A stretch of 33,326 nucleotides of DNA from Candidatus Methanoperedens sp. (lineage in GTDB: Archaea; Halobacteriota; Methanosarcinia; Methanosarcinales; Methanoperedenaceae). A program made the translations under genes and the position numbers. Of this stretch, positions 1 to 8,372 are shown piece by piece. The DNA is taken from the NCBI GenBank assembly GCA_028717345.1, contig JAQUNZ010000024.1, forward strand, positions 1-33,326, in the 5' to 3' direction. The notes beneath the pieces are model-generated. The model did no database searches and had not been told where the DNA came from. It was given only the letters and a program-made list of their open reading frames with translations. The stretch's first letter is position 1, and every line of letters starts with the position of its first letter.

Positions 1-207
1 TATAGCAAGGGTAACGAAGGTTGAGTTACCTCTGTAAGCAGGTGGATTGTAAGAATCAACGCCGATGATGATGTTGGGGATGGTTGGGGTTTGAATTTTT
101 TCTTCTGTCCCGATGCATCCTGAAAGAGATAGAACAACGCCTAACAATATCAGGGTACAGACAGATGTTTTACTTGCCACCCTTTTCACCTTAACTTCTT
201 TTTCCAT
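1..207 (-). CDS. Lipoprotein, partial at window edge
   Basis: The first 69 residues of a minus-strand protein are visible; the rest lies beyond position 1. The start is the ATG at 205-207. A basic N-terminus (MEKEVKVKR) is followed by a hydrophobic stretch and a lipobox-like LSGC with the cysteine at about residue 31, which is the signature of a secreted, lipid-anchored protein. The visible mature part is Pro/Asn rich (PTIPNI) and not recognisable. It resembles in layout the lipoprotein at 2262, so the two may be surface proteins of the same general class. The ORF is too short in the window to assign a function. Confidence 0.6.
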   Translation of the reverse strand, partial: MEKEVKVKRVASKTSVCTLILLGVVLSLSGCIGTEEKIQTPTIPNIIIGVDSYNPPAYRGNSTFVTLAI

Positions 208-250
208 CCATTGGTTCAGCAGAGTGTCCCTATGTATATATGTTGTCATT

Positions 251-1360
251 TCAATCCCTTCTTTCGCCTAATCTCCACCACACACCCAGAACTCCTACAA
301 TCCCAAAAACAATCTCAAACCCGGGCGCCTCCGGGCTTGCCTGCGCTGCTGGTGAAGAAGATGCATCCCGGACATCTTCTGCTAAGGCTTCAACTGTAAT
401 CACTCTAACTGTATCAGGTAATCGTATCTCTCCTCTTTGCAAAATGTCATCAAACCTGCTCCTATCAGCTTTAGCCACATACAACTTAACACTGTTCTCA
501 TGTACATCGATTTCTGACTGTACATGTATGCCTGAAGCATTGACAGAAGATGATGCGTCTGCTTGATCCTTTTGGAGGTTAGCCAACGACACATTTGCAG
601 TGCGCATCTCAACAATGTCGGCTAACTCTGGATACTTCTTCAAGTACGGTTTGATTATCTCCTCACTATCACGAGTGAACTGCACAACAAACTTGAATTC
701 TGGGGTGTGCTCAACCCAAAGTCCAGCAAAGGTTCCGGTCTCATTCTTGCTCAGTTCCGCACCCAGTTTCCCTGCAACATCTATTAGCTGGAATCGGCGG
801 AGAGCTTCCTCGACACTAACTCCTGTATTTGATGCATATCCCTGTGCGTCAAACAACAGTGCATCCTGTTTTGGTATCGCATCTTCTACACGGCGCAAGA
901 AGTCCTTCAGTGATACTTTCTCACCACTTATATCACGCACCTCCCCATTTTCAACGATATACTTGCCCTGTACCAACCCAGCAACGTTGAACTCACGCCC
1001 AGCCTTTTTCAGGAAAACCAGCACACTCTCGTTTTTTGAGAATTCGGGCATATCTTCCGCCCGGACACCATAACCATCAACATTTCCACCCTCAGTAATT
1101 ATTGTCAGCGTTCCACCCGCGTTACCCTTAATATACCTGTCCGTAGCGAGGGTGGTATAAGTATAGATCATGGTCCTGTCAGAGCCCCGCCTGCTCTCAA
1201 CTTCCTTAACTTGCCCTGTAACGATAACATCAGCCTGTCCGGTAAGGTCTTCGATGCTCATTTCTGCCATTAATGCCATGGCGGATGGCGGGACAGCCAG
1301 CAGTGCCGCTATGATAATCATGGCTGCCGCTGCTATCTTTTTCTGGACGATTTCAGCCAT
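251..1360 (-). CDS. PGF-CTERM surface protein, secreted
   Basis: A 369-residue secreted protein. The start is placed at ATG 1358-1360 (MAEIVQKK) because an AGGAAG ribosome-binding site lies just upstream; a start 33 nt earlier (1393) would put residues before the signal peptide. Residues about 8-30 form a hydrophobic signal segment. The C-terminus has Ser/Pro/Ala-rich linker, then PGFEIVFG, a hydrophobic helix and RLGERRD: the PGF-CTERM tripartite signal that archaeosortase A processes to attach proteins to a membrane lipid. The N-terminal mature part (an ADVIVTGQV stretch followed by a VLVFLK segment) looks like a small beta-rich domain of unknown role. Its start overlaps the end of the upstream membrane regulator by 8 nt, which suggests translational coupling and perhaps regulation of this protein by that regulator. 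Confidence 0.75.
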   Translation of the reverse strand: MAEIVQKKIAAAAMIIIAALLAVPPSAMALMAEMSIEDLTGQADVIVTGQVKEVESRRGSDRTMIYTYTTLATDRYIKGNAGGTLTIITEGGNVDGYGVRAEDMPEFSKNESVLVFLKKAGREFNVAGLVQGKYIVENGEVRDISGEKVSLKDFLRRVEDAIPKQDALLFDAQGYASNTGVSVEEALRRFQLIDVAGKLGAELSKNETGTFAGLWVEHTPEFKFVVQFTRDSEEIIKPYLKKYPELADIVEMRTANVSLANLQKDQADASSSVNASGIHVQSEIDVHENSVKLYVAKADRSRFDDILQRGEIRLPDTVRVITVEALAEDVRDASSSPAAQASPEAPGFEIVFGIVGVLGVWWRLGERRD

Positions 1361-2132
1361 TTTTCTTCCTCTTATGATAATCCAACACAGCAAGCAGAAA
1401 GATCACAAAAATACACCCGAGAAGGAACATCAGACCCGGATGCGCCGAAACTGTATCTGCGATATTAGAGAACATATCAGGCGCCATCTGGCTGACAGCT
1501 CCTCCTTTTTCAATTAAAGGGGCAGGCACAGGAGCTGATGTTGCGGTGGCTGTGGATTGTGGAACCGTGGTTATTGTCTGGTTCATATCTGCGAAATAGC
1601 CTGTGACGCCTCTTACAGATGCGTTCACCGCTTCAGGCGCGGCGGCAATGTTCAGTTCATCGGACGCACCTTTAATATCATAACTATAAGCTGTCATTTT
1701 CCACTGCGGCGCACCTGCCATGAATAATAAGAACTCGATGATGCTTGAAGCGAAAACCGCAGCCAGCACAACTCCTACATACTTCCTGAGAATATCGGTA
1801 ATGGATTTCCTGTCTGTCTTTTCAGGAACAACAACGATGAGTTTTCTCACTGGTGCATATATCTTAACTTCCCTGCCCTTCTCACTGTATTTTATCTTCT
1901 CCACCCTGATGAGCCCCACGCTTTCAAGATTCTCAAGGTTATAAACGATAGTGGTGAGCGGGGTTTGAAGGCGCTCTGCGATATCCGAAGCAGAGAGAGG
2001 CACGTCAGCCAGCAGTTCGATTATCTTGCGCGCCGTGTCGTTGGAGATGACCTGGGTTATCTTCTTGGATTCCTCGCCCAGTGGCAGGATGAGGAGCTTT
2101 TCGTCGCCCGGTGGTGCTTCATTTTCTGACAT
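1353..2132 (-). CDS. Membrane-anchored winged-helix (ArsR-like) regulator
   Basis: A 259-residue protein with an N-terminal winged-helix DNA-binding domain (about residues 25-95; SASDIAERLQTPLTTIVYNL is the helix-turn-helix, followed by a wing at KIKYSEKGREVKIY). A first transmembrane helix follows at about 118-140, then an extracytoplasmic Thr/Ala/Pro-rich segment, then a second helix at about 233-252 and a short basic tail KRKKNG. This layout is typical of membrane-tethered archaeal ArsR-like regulators and suggests direct signalling from the cell surface to a promoter. The start ATG (2130-2132) has no clear ribosome-binding site, so the message may be leaderless. The 3' end overlaps the PGF-CTERM gene. 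The ligand and target are not evident. Confidence 0.75.
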   Translation of the reverse strand: MSENEAPPGDEKLLILPLGEESKKITQVISNDTARKIIELLADVPLSASDIAERLQTPLTTIVYNLENLESVGLIRVEKIKYSEKGREVKIYAPVRKLIVVVPEKTDRKSITDILRKYVGVVLAAVFASSIIEFLLFMAGAPQWKMTAYSYDIKGASDELNIAAAPEAVNASVRGVTGYFADMNQTITTVPQSTATATSAPVPAPLIEKGGAVSQMAPDMFSNIADTVSAHPGLMFLLGCIFVIFLLAVLDYHKRKKNG

Positions 2133-2261
2133 TCTAATATTAATTGGTGGGGATGTTAAAAGAGATTGCGTAAGCTTCGAACTGGTTCGTAGTTTAGGAA
2201 AAAGTTTTATGTGTGGGGAGCATGATCAGGAAATAAGGGAATATGGATATGGCGGATCAAA

Positions 2262-3290
2262 ATGCTGAATAAAAATCGCTTATCTGGAACGACACTGTTG
2301 ATATTCATGTTAAGTACTGCCCTGATTCTTTCAGGTTGCATTAAATCGGAAGAAACTCTTCAGAAACCTTTAGTCCCGAACATTAATGAATCTCCCATCG
2401 GTCAGATATCTGAGGATGAGATTAGGGTTGATAGTAACGTCACTGATTCTAATATTGGTATTGAACCTATAACAGATTCGGGTTTTTATGAATTAGCAGG
2501 GATTTTAACGAAAAAATGGGACGCTTCGAATTTCCCGGGATTCTGGCGTGATCAGGAAACGGGTGTATCTACTGAGGAATTGGTCATAGATCAGAGCATA
2601 AATAACAGCCGCAGGATCATAGAAAAACACAACTTGATATATAGAACTCGACCAGAATCAGTGAATTTCCAGGTGTACAGGAATACCAATAAAGCGCCCT
2701 CCGGCACAAATGGTTCTTATCAGGTCATGGGGTGGCTTGGGGAAAAACATGTTTTTTTCCAGGGGAACAAAATTGCGAAAATCATCTTTGAGCAGAATGC
2801 TACAGAGAAAAAAATAATGACGACAGGTGATTCATGGTATTTTGATGAAGGATACAGGTTCTTTGCCCACACGGTTGAAGCCCCGCTTGAAAGGATGGCA
2901 TGGGTTGAGTTCCTTAAAGACAATAAAAGCCTCCAGGAACTGGTAATCCCTGACAGAGAAGCTTATGCATATCAGGTTGATGCGACTGGCACCCCGGTCT
3001 TTGTAACATATCCCTATATCCACAGGGGTAATGAAACCGACATCGGTGAGTTTATGTATACATGGCTTCGGTCGGCGAATCTGAAATCTATTAATTTCAG
3101 CGATACTTTCGGCATTATGGAAGTAACTTCAGTCGATAATGGCATGATCGAACTAAGGAACAGAGCGCCGATTGAACTTGCGCCTGACAGTACGATTAAT
3201 CTGATGGGGAATCTGAACCTCAAAGTGGGAAGTTCGAATACGAGCCTATCGTTCTATCCATACAGGGTGAAGAATCCGAATGTCAAGTAG
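2262..3290 (+). CDS. Lipoprotein of unknown function
   Basis: A 342-residue protein with a lipoprotein signal: MLNKNR, a hydrophobic helix and LSGC with the lipid-modified cysteine near residue 26. The mature part begins with a low-complexity Asn/Ser/Ile stretch typical of an extracytoplasmic linker, followed by a mixed alpha/beta domain with many Trp and Tyr residues, consistent with an S-layer associated beta-rich module of the type seen in Methanosarcinales surface proteins. It is divergent from the membrane regulator at 2132, and the roughly 130 nt between them must hold both promoters (a TTTTATGT stretch near 2203-2210 is a weak TATA candidate for this gene). No specific function can be given. 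Confidence 0.7.
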   Translation: MLNKNRLSGTTLLIFMLSTALILSGCIKSEETLQKPLVPNINESPIGQISEDEIRVDSNVTDSNIGIEPITDSGFYELAGILTKKWDASNFPGFWRDQETGVSTEELVIDQSINNSRRIIEKHNLIYRTRPESVNFQVYRNTNKAPSGTNGSYQVMGWLGEKHVFFQGNKIAKIIFEQNATEKKIMTTGDSWYFDEGYRFFAHTVEAPLERMAWVEFLKDNKSLQELVIPDREAYAYQVDATGTPVFVTYPYIHRGNETDIGEFMYTWLRSANLKSINFSDTFGIMEVTSVDNGMIELRNRAPIELAPDSTINLMGNLNLKVGSSNTSLSFYPYRVKNPNVK

Positions 3291-3341
3291 GAAACGTTCC
3301 ACAGAAACCCTTACATCTTTTTGCCGCCTTAGATATCTTCC

Positions 3342-4148
3342 ATGCCAGTTGACGATAAAATGCACTCTATCAAAGAAGCCCTGAAAGAAAAAGGCAGCGC
3401 CCTCATCGCATACTCAGGCGGCGTGGACAGCTCAGTACTGGCTGCGCTCGCTTACAGGGCGCTTGGGGATAAAGCTCTTGCAGTCACAGCTGACGCGCCG
3501 ACGCTTGCGCCGGGGGAGCTTGATGGTGCAAAACGGGTCGCAAAGGAGATAGGGATCAGGCACATGGTTATTTTTTATGACGAACTCGAAGAACCTGAAT
3601 TCGCAAAGAACCCGGTTGACAGGTGCTATTACTGCAAGAAAGGATTGATAAGGGAATTAAAGAAAATAGCGCAGCAGCACAGTATAAATACCATCATCGA
3701 GGGAACGAATTACTCAGACCTGAAATCACACAGACCGGGTCACAGGGCAGTCACCGAGGAAGGAATATACAATCCTTACATTGAGTTTGGCGTGACAAAG
3801 GAAGAGATACGCGAAATGGCTCGCAAACTCAAGCTCACAGTAGCAGATAAGCCTTCCATGGCCTGCCTATCCTCCCGTTTCCCTTACGGGCAGGCGATAA
3901 CCCGTGAGACGCTCAAAAGAGTGGGTGAAGCCGAAGCGTATCTTCGAAAGATGGGGTTTGAGGTTGTGCGCGTTCGCGACCACGATGGGATAGCGCGCAT
4001 TGAGATAATGGTTGATGAGATGCCAAAGTTCCTGGAAATGCGCGGCGCTATCGCCTCGGAGTTTAAAAAACTTGGTTTTTCCTATGTCACTCTCGATATC
4101 ATGGGATTCAGGAGCGGGAGTATGGATGAGGTGTTTCTTAAGTCATAG
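3342..4148 (+). CDS. larE: LarE-type ATP-dependent sulfur transferase
   Basis: A 268-residue PP-loop enzyme of the LarE family (TIGR00268). The SGGVDSS pyrophosphate-binding loop is at residues 25-31. LarE adenylates a nicotinate-derived dinucleotide and inserts sulfur on the way to the nickel-pincer nucleotide cofactor of lactate racemase, but archaeal members often lack larA nearby and may serve other sulfur insertions. Three cysteines stand out: CYYC (95 and 98) and the cysteine of ACLSSRFPYG (175). Known LarE proteins fall into a type that sacrifices its own cysteine and a type with three cysteines holding a [4Fe-4S] cluster that carries the sulfur; this one matches the latter. No larA, larB or larC is visible. 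The start could also be the ATG at codon 7; neither start has a good ribosome-binding site. Confidence 0.85.
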   Translation: MPVDDKMHSIKEALKEKGSALIAYSGGVDSSVLAALAYRALGDKALAVTADAPTLAPGELDGAKRVAKEIGIRHMVIFYDELEEPEFAKNPVDRCYYCKKGLIRELKKIAQQHSINTIIEGTNYSDLKSHRPGHRAVTEEGIYNPYIEFGVTKEEIREMARKLKLTVADKPSMACLSSRFPYGQAITRETLKRVGEAEAYLRKMGFEVVRVRDHDGIARIEIMVDEMPKFLEMRGAIASEFKKLGFSYVTLDIMGFRSGSMDEVFLKS

Positions 4149-4222
4149 TCAAGCTTTTTCCTAATGCCTTAAAACCTGACTTTATCAAAACCAGAAATTT
4201 GCTCAAATTAAAAAAATTATAC

Positions 4223-4230
4223 TTTATATA
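4223..4230 (+). promoter_or_regulatory. TATA box before hsdR
   Basis: TTTATATA, within the longer core TTATACTTTATATA (4217-4230), lies about 30 nt before the hsdR ATG (4259). At the usual archaeal distance transcription would start near 4252-4256, giving an almost leaderless message, which fits the absence of a ribosome-binding site. The same 14-nt core recurs at 8293-8306. Confidence 0.55.
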
Positions 4231-4258
4231 CTATGACAAAAATTAATAAGTGTATAAT

Positions 4259-7024
4259 ATGGATGAATCGACAAACCAATTTCCTGAACAAGCGGCAAGA
4301 GACAATATTGATAAACAGCTCCATGCCGCTGGATGGGCCGTGCAGGATAAGGATAAAATTGACTGGAATGAAAGTATTGGTATTGCTATCCGCGGATATC
4401 AGACTGATGTAGGTCCTACTGATTATTTATTATTTGTCGAAAGAAAACCTGTTGGACTAATAGAGGCAAAAAAAGAAGAAGAGGGGTCAAAACTCATATC
4501 TCATGAACCGCAAGCGGAAAATTATGCAACAAGTAAACTCAAATACCTTGATAATGATCAGCTTCCGTTTGTTTATGAAAGTACAGGAACTATAACCCGA
4601 TTCACTGATTACAGGGATCCAAAACCGCGTTCAAGACCTGTATTTACTTTTCATAGACCTGAAACTTTCAAAGCATGGCTGAAGGAGGGTAAATCTTTAA
4701 GAGCAAGACTGCTGGATATTCCCGGACTTCCCGAATCCGGTTTGAGAGACTGCCAGATAAAGGCAATAATAAATCTTGAAAAATCATTCAAAGAAAACAA
4801 GCCACGATCTTTGATCCAGATGGCTACAGGTGCTGGTAAAACCTACACTGCGATTACCTCTATTTACCGTTTGCTGAAATTTGCCAATGCAAAGCGGATA
4901 TTATTCCTGGTTGACACCAGAAACCTTGGAGAGCAGGCAGAACAGGAGTTTTTGGCATATCAACCATCTGACGATAACCGTAAATTTATGGAACTATATA
5001 ATGTTCAAAGGTTGCATTCAAACTATATTTCATCTGACAGCCAGGTATGCATAAGTACTATCCAGAGGCTTTATTCTATTTTGAAAGGTGAAGAACTGGA
5101 TGAAGAGGCAGAGGAGAAAAATCAGGATGAGACTAAATGGGAACCAAAAGAACCAATGCCGGTGGTTTATGATGAAAAGATACCGATAGAACAGTTTGAT
5201 TTTATTGTAATTGATGAATGCCACCGTTCCATATACAACCTGTGGAAACAGGTGCTGGATTATTTTGATGCCTTCCTTATCGGGTTAACTGCAACACCGG
5301 ATAAAAGGACTTTTGGTTTTTTCAATGAAAATGTTGTGAGTGAATATTCCCACGAGGAAGCTGTGGCAGACGGTGTAAATGTTGGATATGATGTTTATTT
5401 AATTGAGACCGAAATTTCACAACACGGAGCAAAGATAAAAGCCAAAGAATTTGTGGATAAACGCGAAAGGCTGAGCAGAAGGAAACGGTGGGAGCAACTG
5501 GATGAAGATGTTTCTTATTCTAAAAAAGAACTGGATAAAGATGTTGTCAATCCCAGCCAGATAAGAAATATCATCCGTGCTTTTAAAAATAAACTGCCTG
5601 AGATATTTCCGGGCAGAAAAGAAGTTCCGAAGACCCTGGTTTTTGCCAAAACCGACAGCCACGCTGATGATATTATTCAGATAGTCAGGGAAGAATTCAA
5701 TGAAGGTAATGAATTTTGTAATAAAATTACTTATAAAACTAAAGATGAAGACCCGAAATCTATACTCACGCGCTTTCGAAATGCCTATAACCCGAGAATT
5801 GCCGTCACCGTGGCTATGATCTCTGTCGGGATTGATGTCAAGCCTCTTGAATGTCTGCTCTTTATGAGAGATGTAAAAAGCAAAGGCTACTTTGAGCAGA
5901 TGAAAGGTCGCGGTACCCGCACATTCGGCTATGATGACTTGAAGAAGGTCACTCCCTCGGCGTTATCGGCAAAAACACATTTTGTTGTTGTGGATGCCGT
6001 TGGAGTTACAAAATCACTTAAAACTGACAGCCGCCCTCTGGAGCGAAAACGTTCAACTCCGATGAAGGAGCTTCTGGATGCTGTGACTATGGGAGTAAGG
6101 GATGAAGACCTGTTCATTTCACTTGCAGGGCGCCTTGCCAGACTGGAAAAACAACTTACTGACCAAGAAAAAGAAACATTTGAGGAAAAGGCAAAAGGGA
6201 AGACTCTAAGTGAGACGGTCAAAGACCTGTTGAATGCTTATAATCCTGATAAGATCGAAGAAAAAGCGCAGGTGCTGAAGAGAGAAAATCCTGAGATAAC
6301 AAAAATCCAGGCTCTTGATATGGCAAAGGAAAGTCTGGGCAAAACAGCAAGTTCAATCTTTAATGGAGAACTTAATAAATACATTGAAAATGTGTGCAGG
6401 GTTCATGAGCAGATCATTGACATTGTGAATATTGATAATGTTACAAAGGCGCAGTGGGGGAAAGATTCCTTAGATAAAGCAAGAGAAATTGTAAATGATT
6501 TTTCTAAATATATGGAAGAGCATAAGGATGAGATAATAGCACTCAGCATTTTTTATGATCAGCCATACCGGCTCAGGGAGTTGACTTCCAGTATGGTTAA
6601 AGATGTTCTTGAAAAATTGAGAATGGATAAGCCACTGCTTGCACCTCTGTACGTATGGCAGGCATACGAGCAGCTTGAAGAGGTGAACGGGAAAAGCCCG
6701 AAAAGTGAGCTGGTAGCTCTTGTTTCCCTTATCCGCAGGATAACAGGTTTGGATGATAAACTGACTGCCTATGATAAAACTGTGGACAGGAATTTCCAGA
6801 AATGGGTGTTTGAAAAGCAAGCCGGAGCATTAAAGTTCAATGAAGAGCAGATGGGCTGGCTGAGGATGATGAAAGAGCATATTGCTACGAGTTTTCATAT
6901 TGAGGTGGACGATCTGGACTACACGCCGTTTGACGCACACGGAGGACGCGGTATGATGTTTCAGTTATTTGGGAATGGAATGAACGAGGTGATCAGTGAA
7001 ATGAATGAGGCGCTGGCAGTATGA
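4259..7024 (+). CDS. hsdR: Type I restriction enzyme, R subunit
   Basis: The motor and endonuclease subunit of a type I restriction-modification complex, 921 residues from ATG 4259; a GTG three codons earlier is possible. The N-terminal PD-(D/E)xK nuclease motif is visible as D55 with E69-A-K71 (PTDYLLF...GLIEAKK). The superfamily 2 translocase follows: Walker A MATGAGKT at about 188-195, DECH box at about 319-322, LTATP about 25 residues later, and GRGTRTFG as motif VI. The C-terminal third is helical, as in EcoEI-type R subunits. It is the first gene of the island and overlaps the next gene (MNT) by ATGA, so the two are co-translated. Its partners hsdS and hsdM are separated from it by about 4.3 and 8.7 kb. 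The gene appears intact. Confidence 0.95.
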   Translation: MDESTNQFPEQAARDNIDKQLHAAGWAVQDKDKIDWNESIGIAIRGYQTDVGPTDYLLFVERKPVGLIEAKKEEEGSKLISHEPQAENYATSKLKYLDNDQLPFVYESTGTITRFTDYRDPKPRSRPVFTFHRPETFKAWLKEGKSLRARLLDIPGLPESGLRDCQIKAIINLEKSFKENKPRSLIQMATGAGKTYTAITSIYRLLKFANAKRILFLVDTRNLGEQAEQEFLAYQPSDDNRKFMELYNVQRLHSNYISSDSQVCISTIQRLYSILKGEELDEEAEEKNQDETKWEPKEPMPVVYDEKIPIEQFDFIVIDECHRSIYNLWKQVLDYFDAFLIGLTATPDKRTFGFFNENVVSEYSHEEAVADGVNVGYDVYLIETEISQHGAKIKAKEFVDKRERLSRRKRWEQLDEDVSYSKKELDKDVVNPSQIRNIIRAFKNKLPEIFPGRKEVPKTLVFAKTDSHADDIIQIVREEFNEGNEFCNKITYKTKDEDPKSILTRFRNAYNPRIAVTVAMISVGIDVKPLECLLFMRDVKSKGYFEQMKGRGTRTFGYDDLKKVTPSALSAKTHFVVVDAVGVTKSLKTDSRPLERKRSTPMKELLDAVTMGVRDEDLFISLAGRLARLEKQLTDQEKETFEEKAKGKTLSETVKDLLNAYNPDKIEEKAQVLKRENPEITKIQALDMAKESLGKTASSIFNGELNKYIENVCRVHEQIIDIVNIDNVTKAQWGKDSLDKAREIVNDFSKYMEEHKDEIIALSIFYDQPYRLRELTSSMVKDVLEKLRMDKPLLAPLYVWQAYEQLEEVNGKSPKSELVALVSLIRRITGLDDKLTAYDKTVDRNFQKWVFEKQAGALKFNEEQMGWLRMMKEHIATSFHIEVDDLDYTPFDAHGGRGMMFQLFGNGMNEVISEMNEALAV

Positions 7025-7317
7025 AAAAGAAAATTGACCGGATTATCATGAAACTTCGAGAAAATAAGCCAGTTCTTGAAGAAAAATACGGTGTAAAGAA
7101 CCTTGAAGTCTTTGGATCCTATATTCGCGGTGAACAGAAAAAAGGGAGTGACTTAGATGTTCTTGTGGAATTTTCAAAAAAGATTGACTTATTCAAATAT
7201 ATGGAACTTGAAGAGTTCATGAGCAAGAAACTTGGTGTTAAAGTTGACCTTGTAATGAAAGATACTCTAAAACCACGGATAAAGGACAGAGTATTGAAAG
7301 AGGCTATACCTGTATGA
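7021..7317 (+). CDS. MNT-type minimal nucleotidyltransferase (antitoxin-like)
   Basis: A 98-residue protein with the nucleotidyltransferase signature GSYIRGEQKKGSDLDVLVEF (Gly32-Ser33, with metal-binding Asp44 and Asp46), the form used by MntA antitoxins that AMPylate and silence HEPN toxins. It overlaps hsdR by four bases (ATGA). The expected HEPN partner is absent: immediately downstream, and again overlapping by ATGA, is only a 16-codon ORF (7314-7364, MKIEYAIQ...), which might be a remnant start of such a gene. Either the partner has been lost, or this protein acts on another target, possibly the restriction enzyme it is coupled to. Confidence 0.8.
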   Translation: MKKKIDRIIMKLRENKPVLEEKYGVKNLEVFGSYIRGEQKKGSDLDVLVEFSKKIDLFKYMELEEFMSKKLGVKVDLVMKDTLKPRIKDRVLKEAIPV

Positions 7318-7400
7318 AAATTGAATACGCTATACAAAGAGAGATTACTTTCACGGTGCTATGATAAAGGATATAATAATGGAACTATGAGGTTATTTTA

Positions 7401-8222
7401 ATGTTAACTAACAAAGAGAGGGCTATTCTTTATCTTTTGAACAATACGAATAAAATTTCAAAAATAAAGTTAGTGAAGCTCATGTTCTTGATGTCTGAAA
7501 AAATGAGCTTTTACAATTTCGTTCCATATAACTATGGGCCGTTCTCTTTTGAACTGTATCATGACTTATCCCACCTTGAAAAACAAGGATATATTTCAAT
7601 GGATGAAGAGTCTGTTTCTCTCATAAATAGGAACATTCCTCCACTGGAAAAAAATTCTGGATTCTTAATAAATGAACATTTCCAAAAATTTCTGAATTAT
7701 AATGATACTCAAATTCTGGATTATACATACTCAAAGCATCCCGAATATACAATTTTTAGCCATTATGATAAAAGAATGAGCTATTCGAGAGATTCAACCG
7801 GAATTGTTACCATAGGCTATGAAGGAAAATCCATTGATTCTTTCCTCTATGAACTTATTTTGAATAAGATTAATACGGTTTTGGATGTAAGAAAAAACGC
7901 ATACAGCATGAAATTTGGCTTTATGAAAAATAAACTGATCAATTATATGGGAAAAATCGGCATAGAATATTTGCACATGCCTGAACTTGGAATACCCTCT
8001 GATCAAAGAAAGAACCTCGATACATATCTGGATTACAAAGCCTTGTTCGCCGATTATGAGAAGGAACTTGCCGGGAAAACCACTTACATTGAAAGAATTA
8101 AGGAAATTGGTGCGGAGAAAAAAATCGCCTTGATGTGTTTTGAAAAGGACGCTAAATATTGTCACAGGGGAGTGATAGCAGAACGGTTGAGGAAAGACGG
8201 CATAGAGGTATGCAATATATGA
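7401..8222 (+). CDS. GPF-domain (YwgA/SocA-like) protein fused to DUF488
   Basis: A 273-residue two-domain protein behind a GAGGT ribosome-binding site. Residues about 1-125 form a helical domain with LVKLMFL, a YNYGPFSFELYHDLSHL segment and a terminal YSKHPEYTIFS segment; the same layout is found in the proteins at 9593 and 12910. It resembles the YwgA / SocA (DUF4065, 'Panacea') antitoxin-like domain, though that match is by eye. Residues about 134-273 are a DUF488 domain: TIGYEGKS, LDVRKNAYSMKFGFMK, PELGIPSD and CFEKDAKYCHRGVIAERL are its hallmarks. DUF488 has no firmly established activity; its conserved Cys/His motif suggests an enzyme. The fusion suggests that the first domain controls or neutralises the second. 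Confidence 0.75.
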   Translation: MLTNKERAILYLLNNTNKISKIKLVKLMFLMSEKMSFYNFVPYNYGPFSFELYHDLSHLEKQGYISMDEESVSLINRNIPPLEKNSGFLINEHFQKFLNYNDTQILDYTYSKHPEYTIFSHYDKRMSYSRDSTGIVTIGYEGKSIDSFLYELILNKINTVLDVRKNAYSMKFGFMKNKLINYMGKIGIEYLHMPELGIPSDQRKNLDTYLDYKALFADYEKELAGKTTYIERIKEIGAEKKIALMCFEKDAKYCHRGVIAERLRKDGIEVCNI

Positions 8223-8298
8223 CCTGGGAGAAGGAAATTGTCCCCGCTCTGAGTGGACAATTTGAAGAAAAATCAACAAAATGATTATAAAGTTATAC

Positions 8299-8306
8299 TT
8301 TATATA
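8299..8306 (+). promoter_or_regulatory. TATA box before the first TGT-like gene
   Basis: TTTATATA inside TTATACTTTATATA (8293-8306), an identical 14-nt core to that before hsdR. It sits in the only sizeable gap of this part of the island (8223-8372) and would start transcription near 8330, leaving a leader of about 40 nt with a GAGG ribosome-binding site before ATG 8373. The next genes follow without gaps, so it probably drives the TGT-like, GPF and PIN genes together. Confidence 0.5.
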
Positions 8307-8372
8307 TAATAAAAAAGGTTTAGACATATATAGATTTAATATTAGAAGCATGAGGTTTATTGTTGAGGAATT

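Noticed and set aside
2177-2188. CGAAC-TG-GTTCG small palindrome upstream of the lipoprotein
   Set aside because: Only 5-bp arms; too weak to call as an operator.
7314-7364. 16-codon ORF overlapping the first MNT gene
   Set aside because: Too short to support as a gene; noted only as a possible remnant of a HEPN partner.
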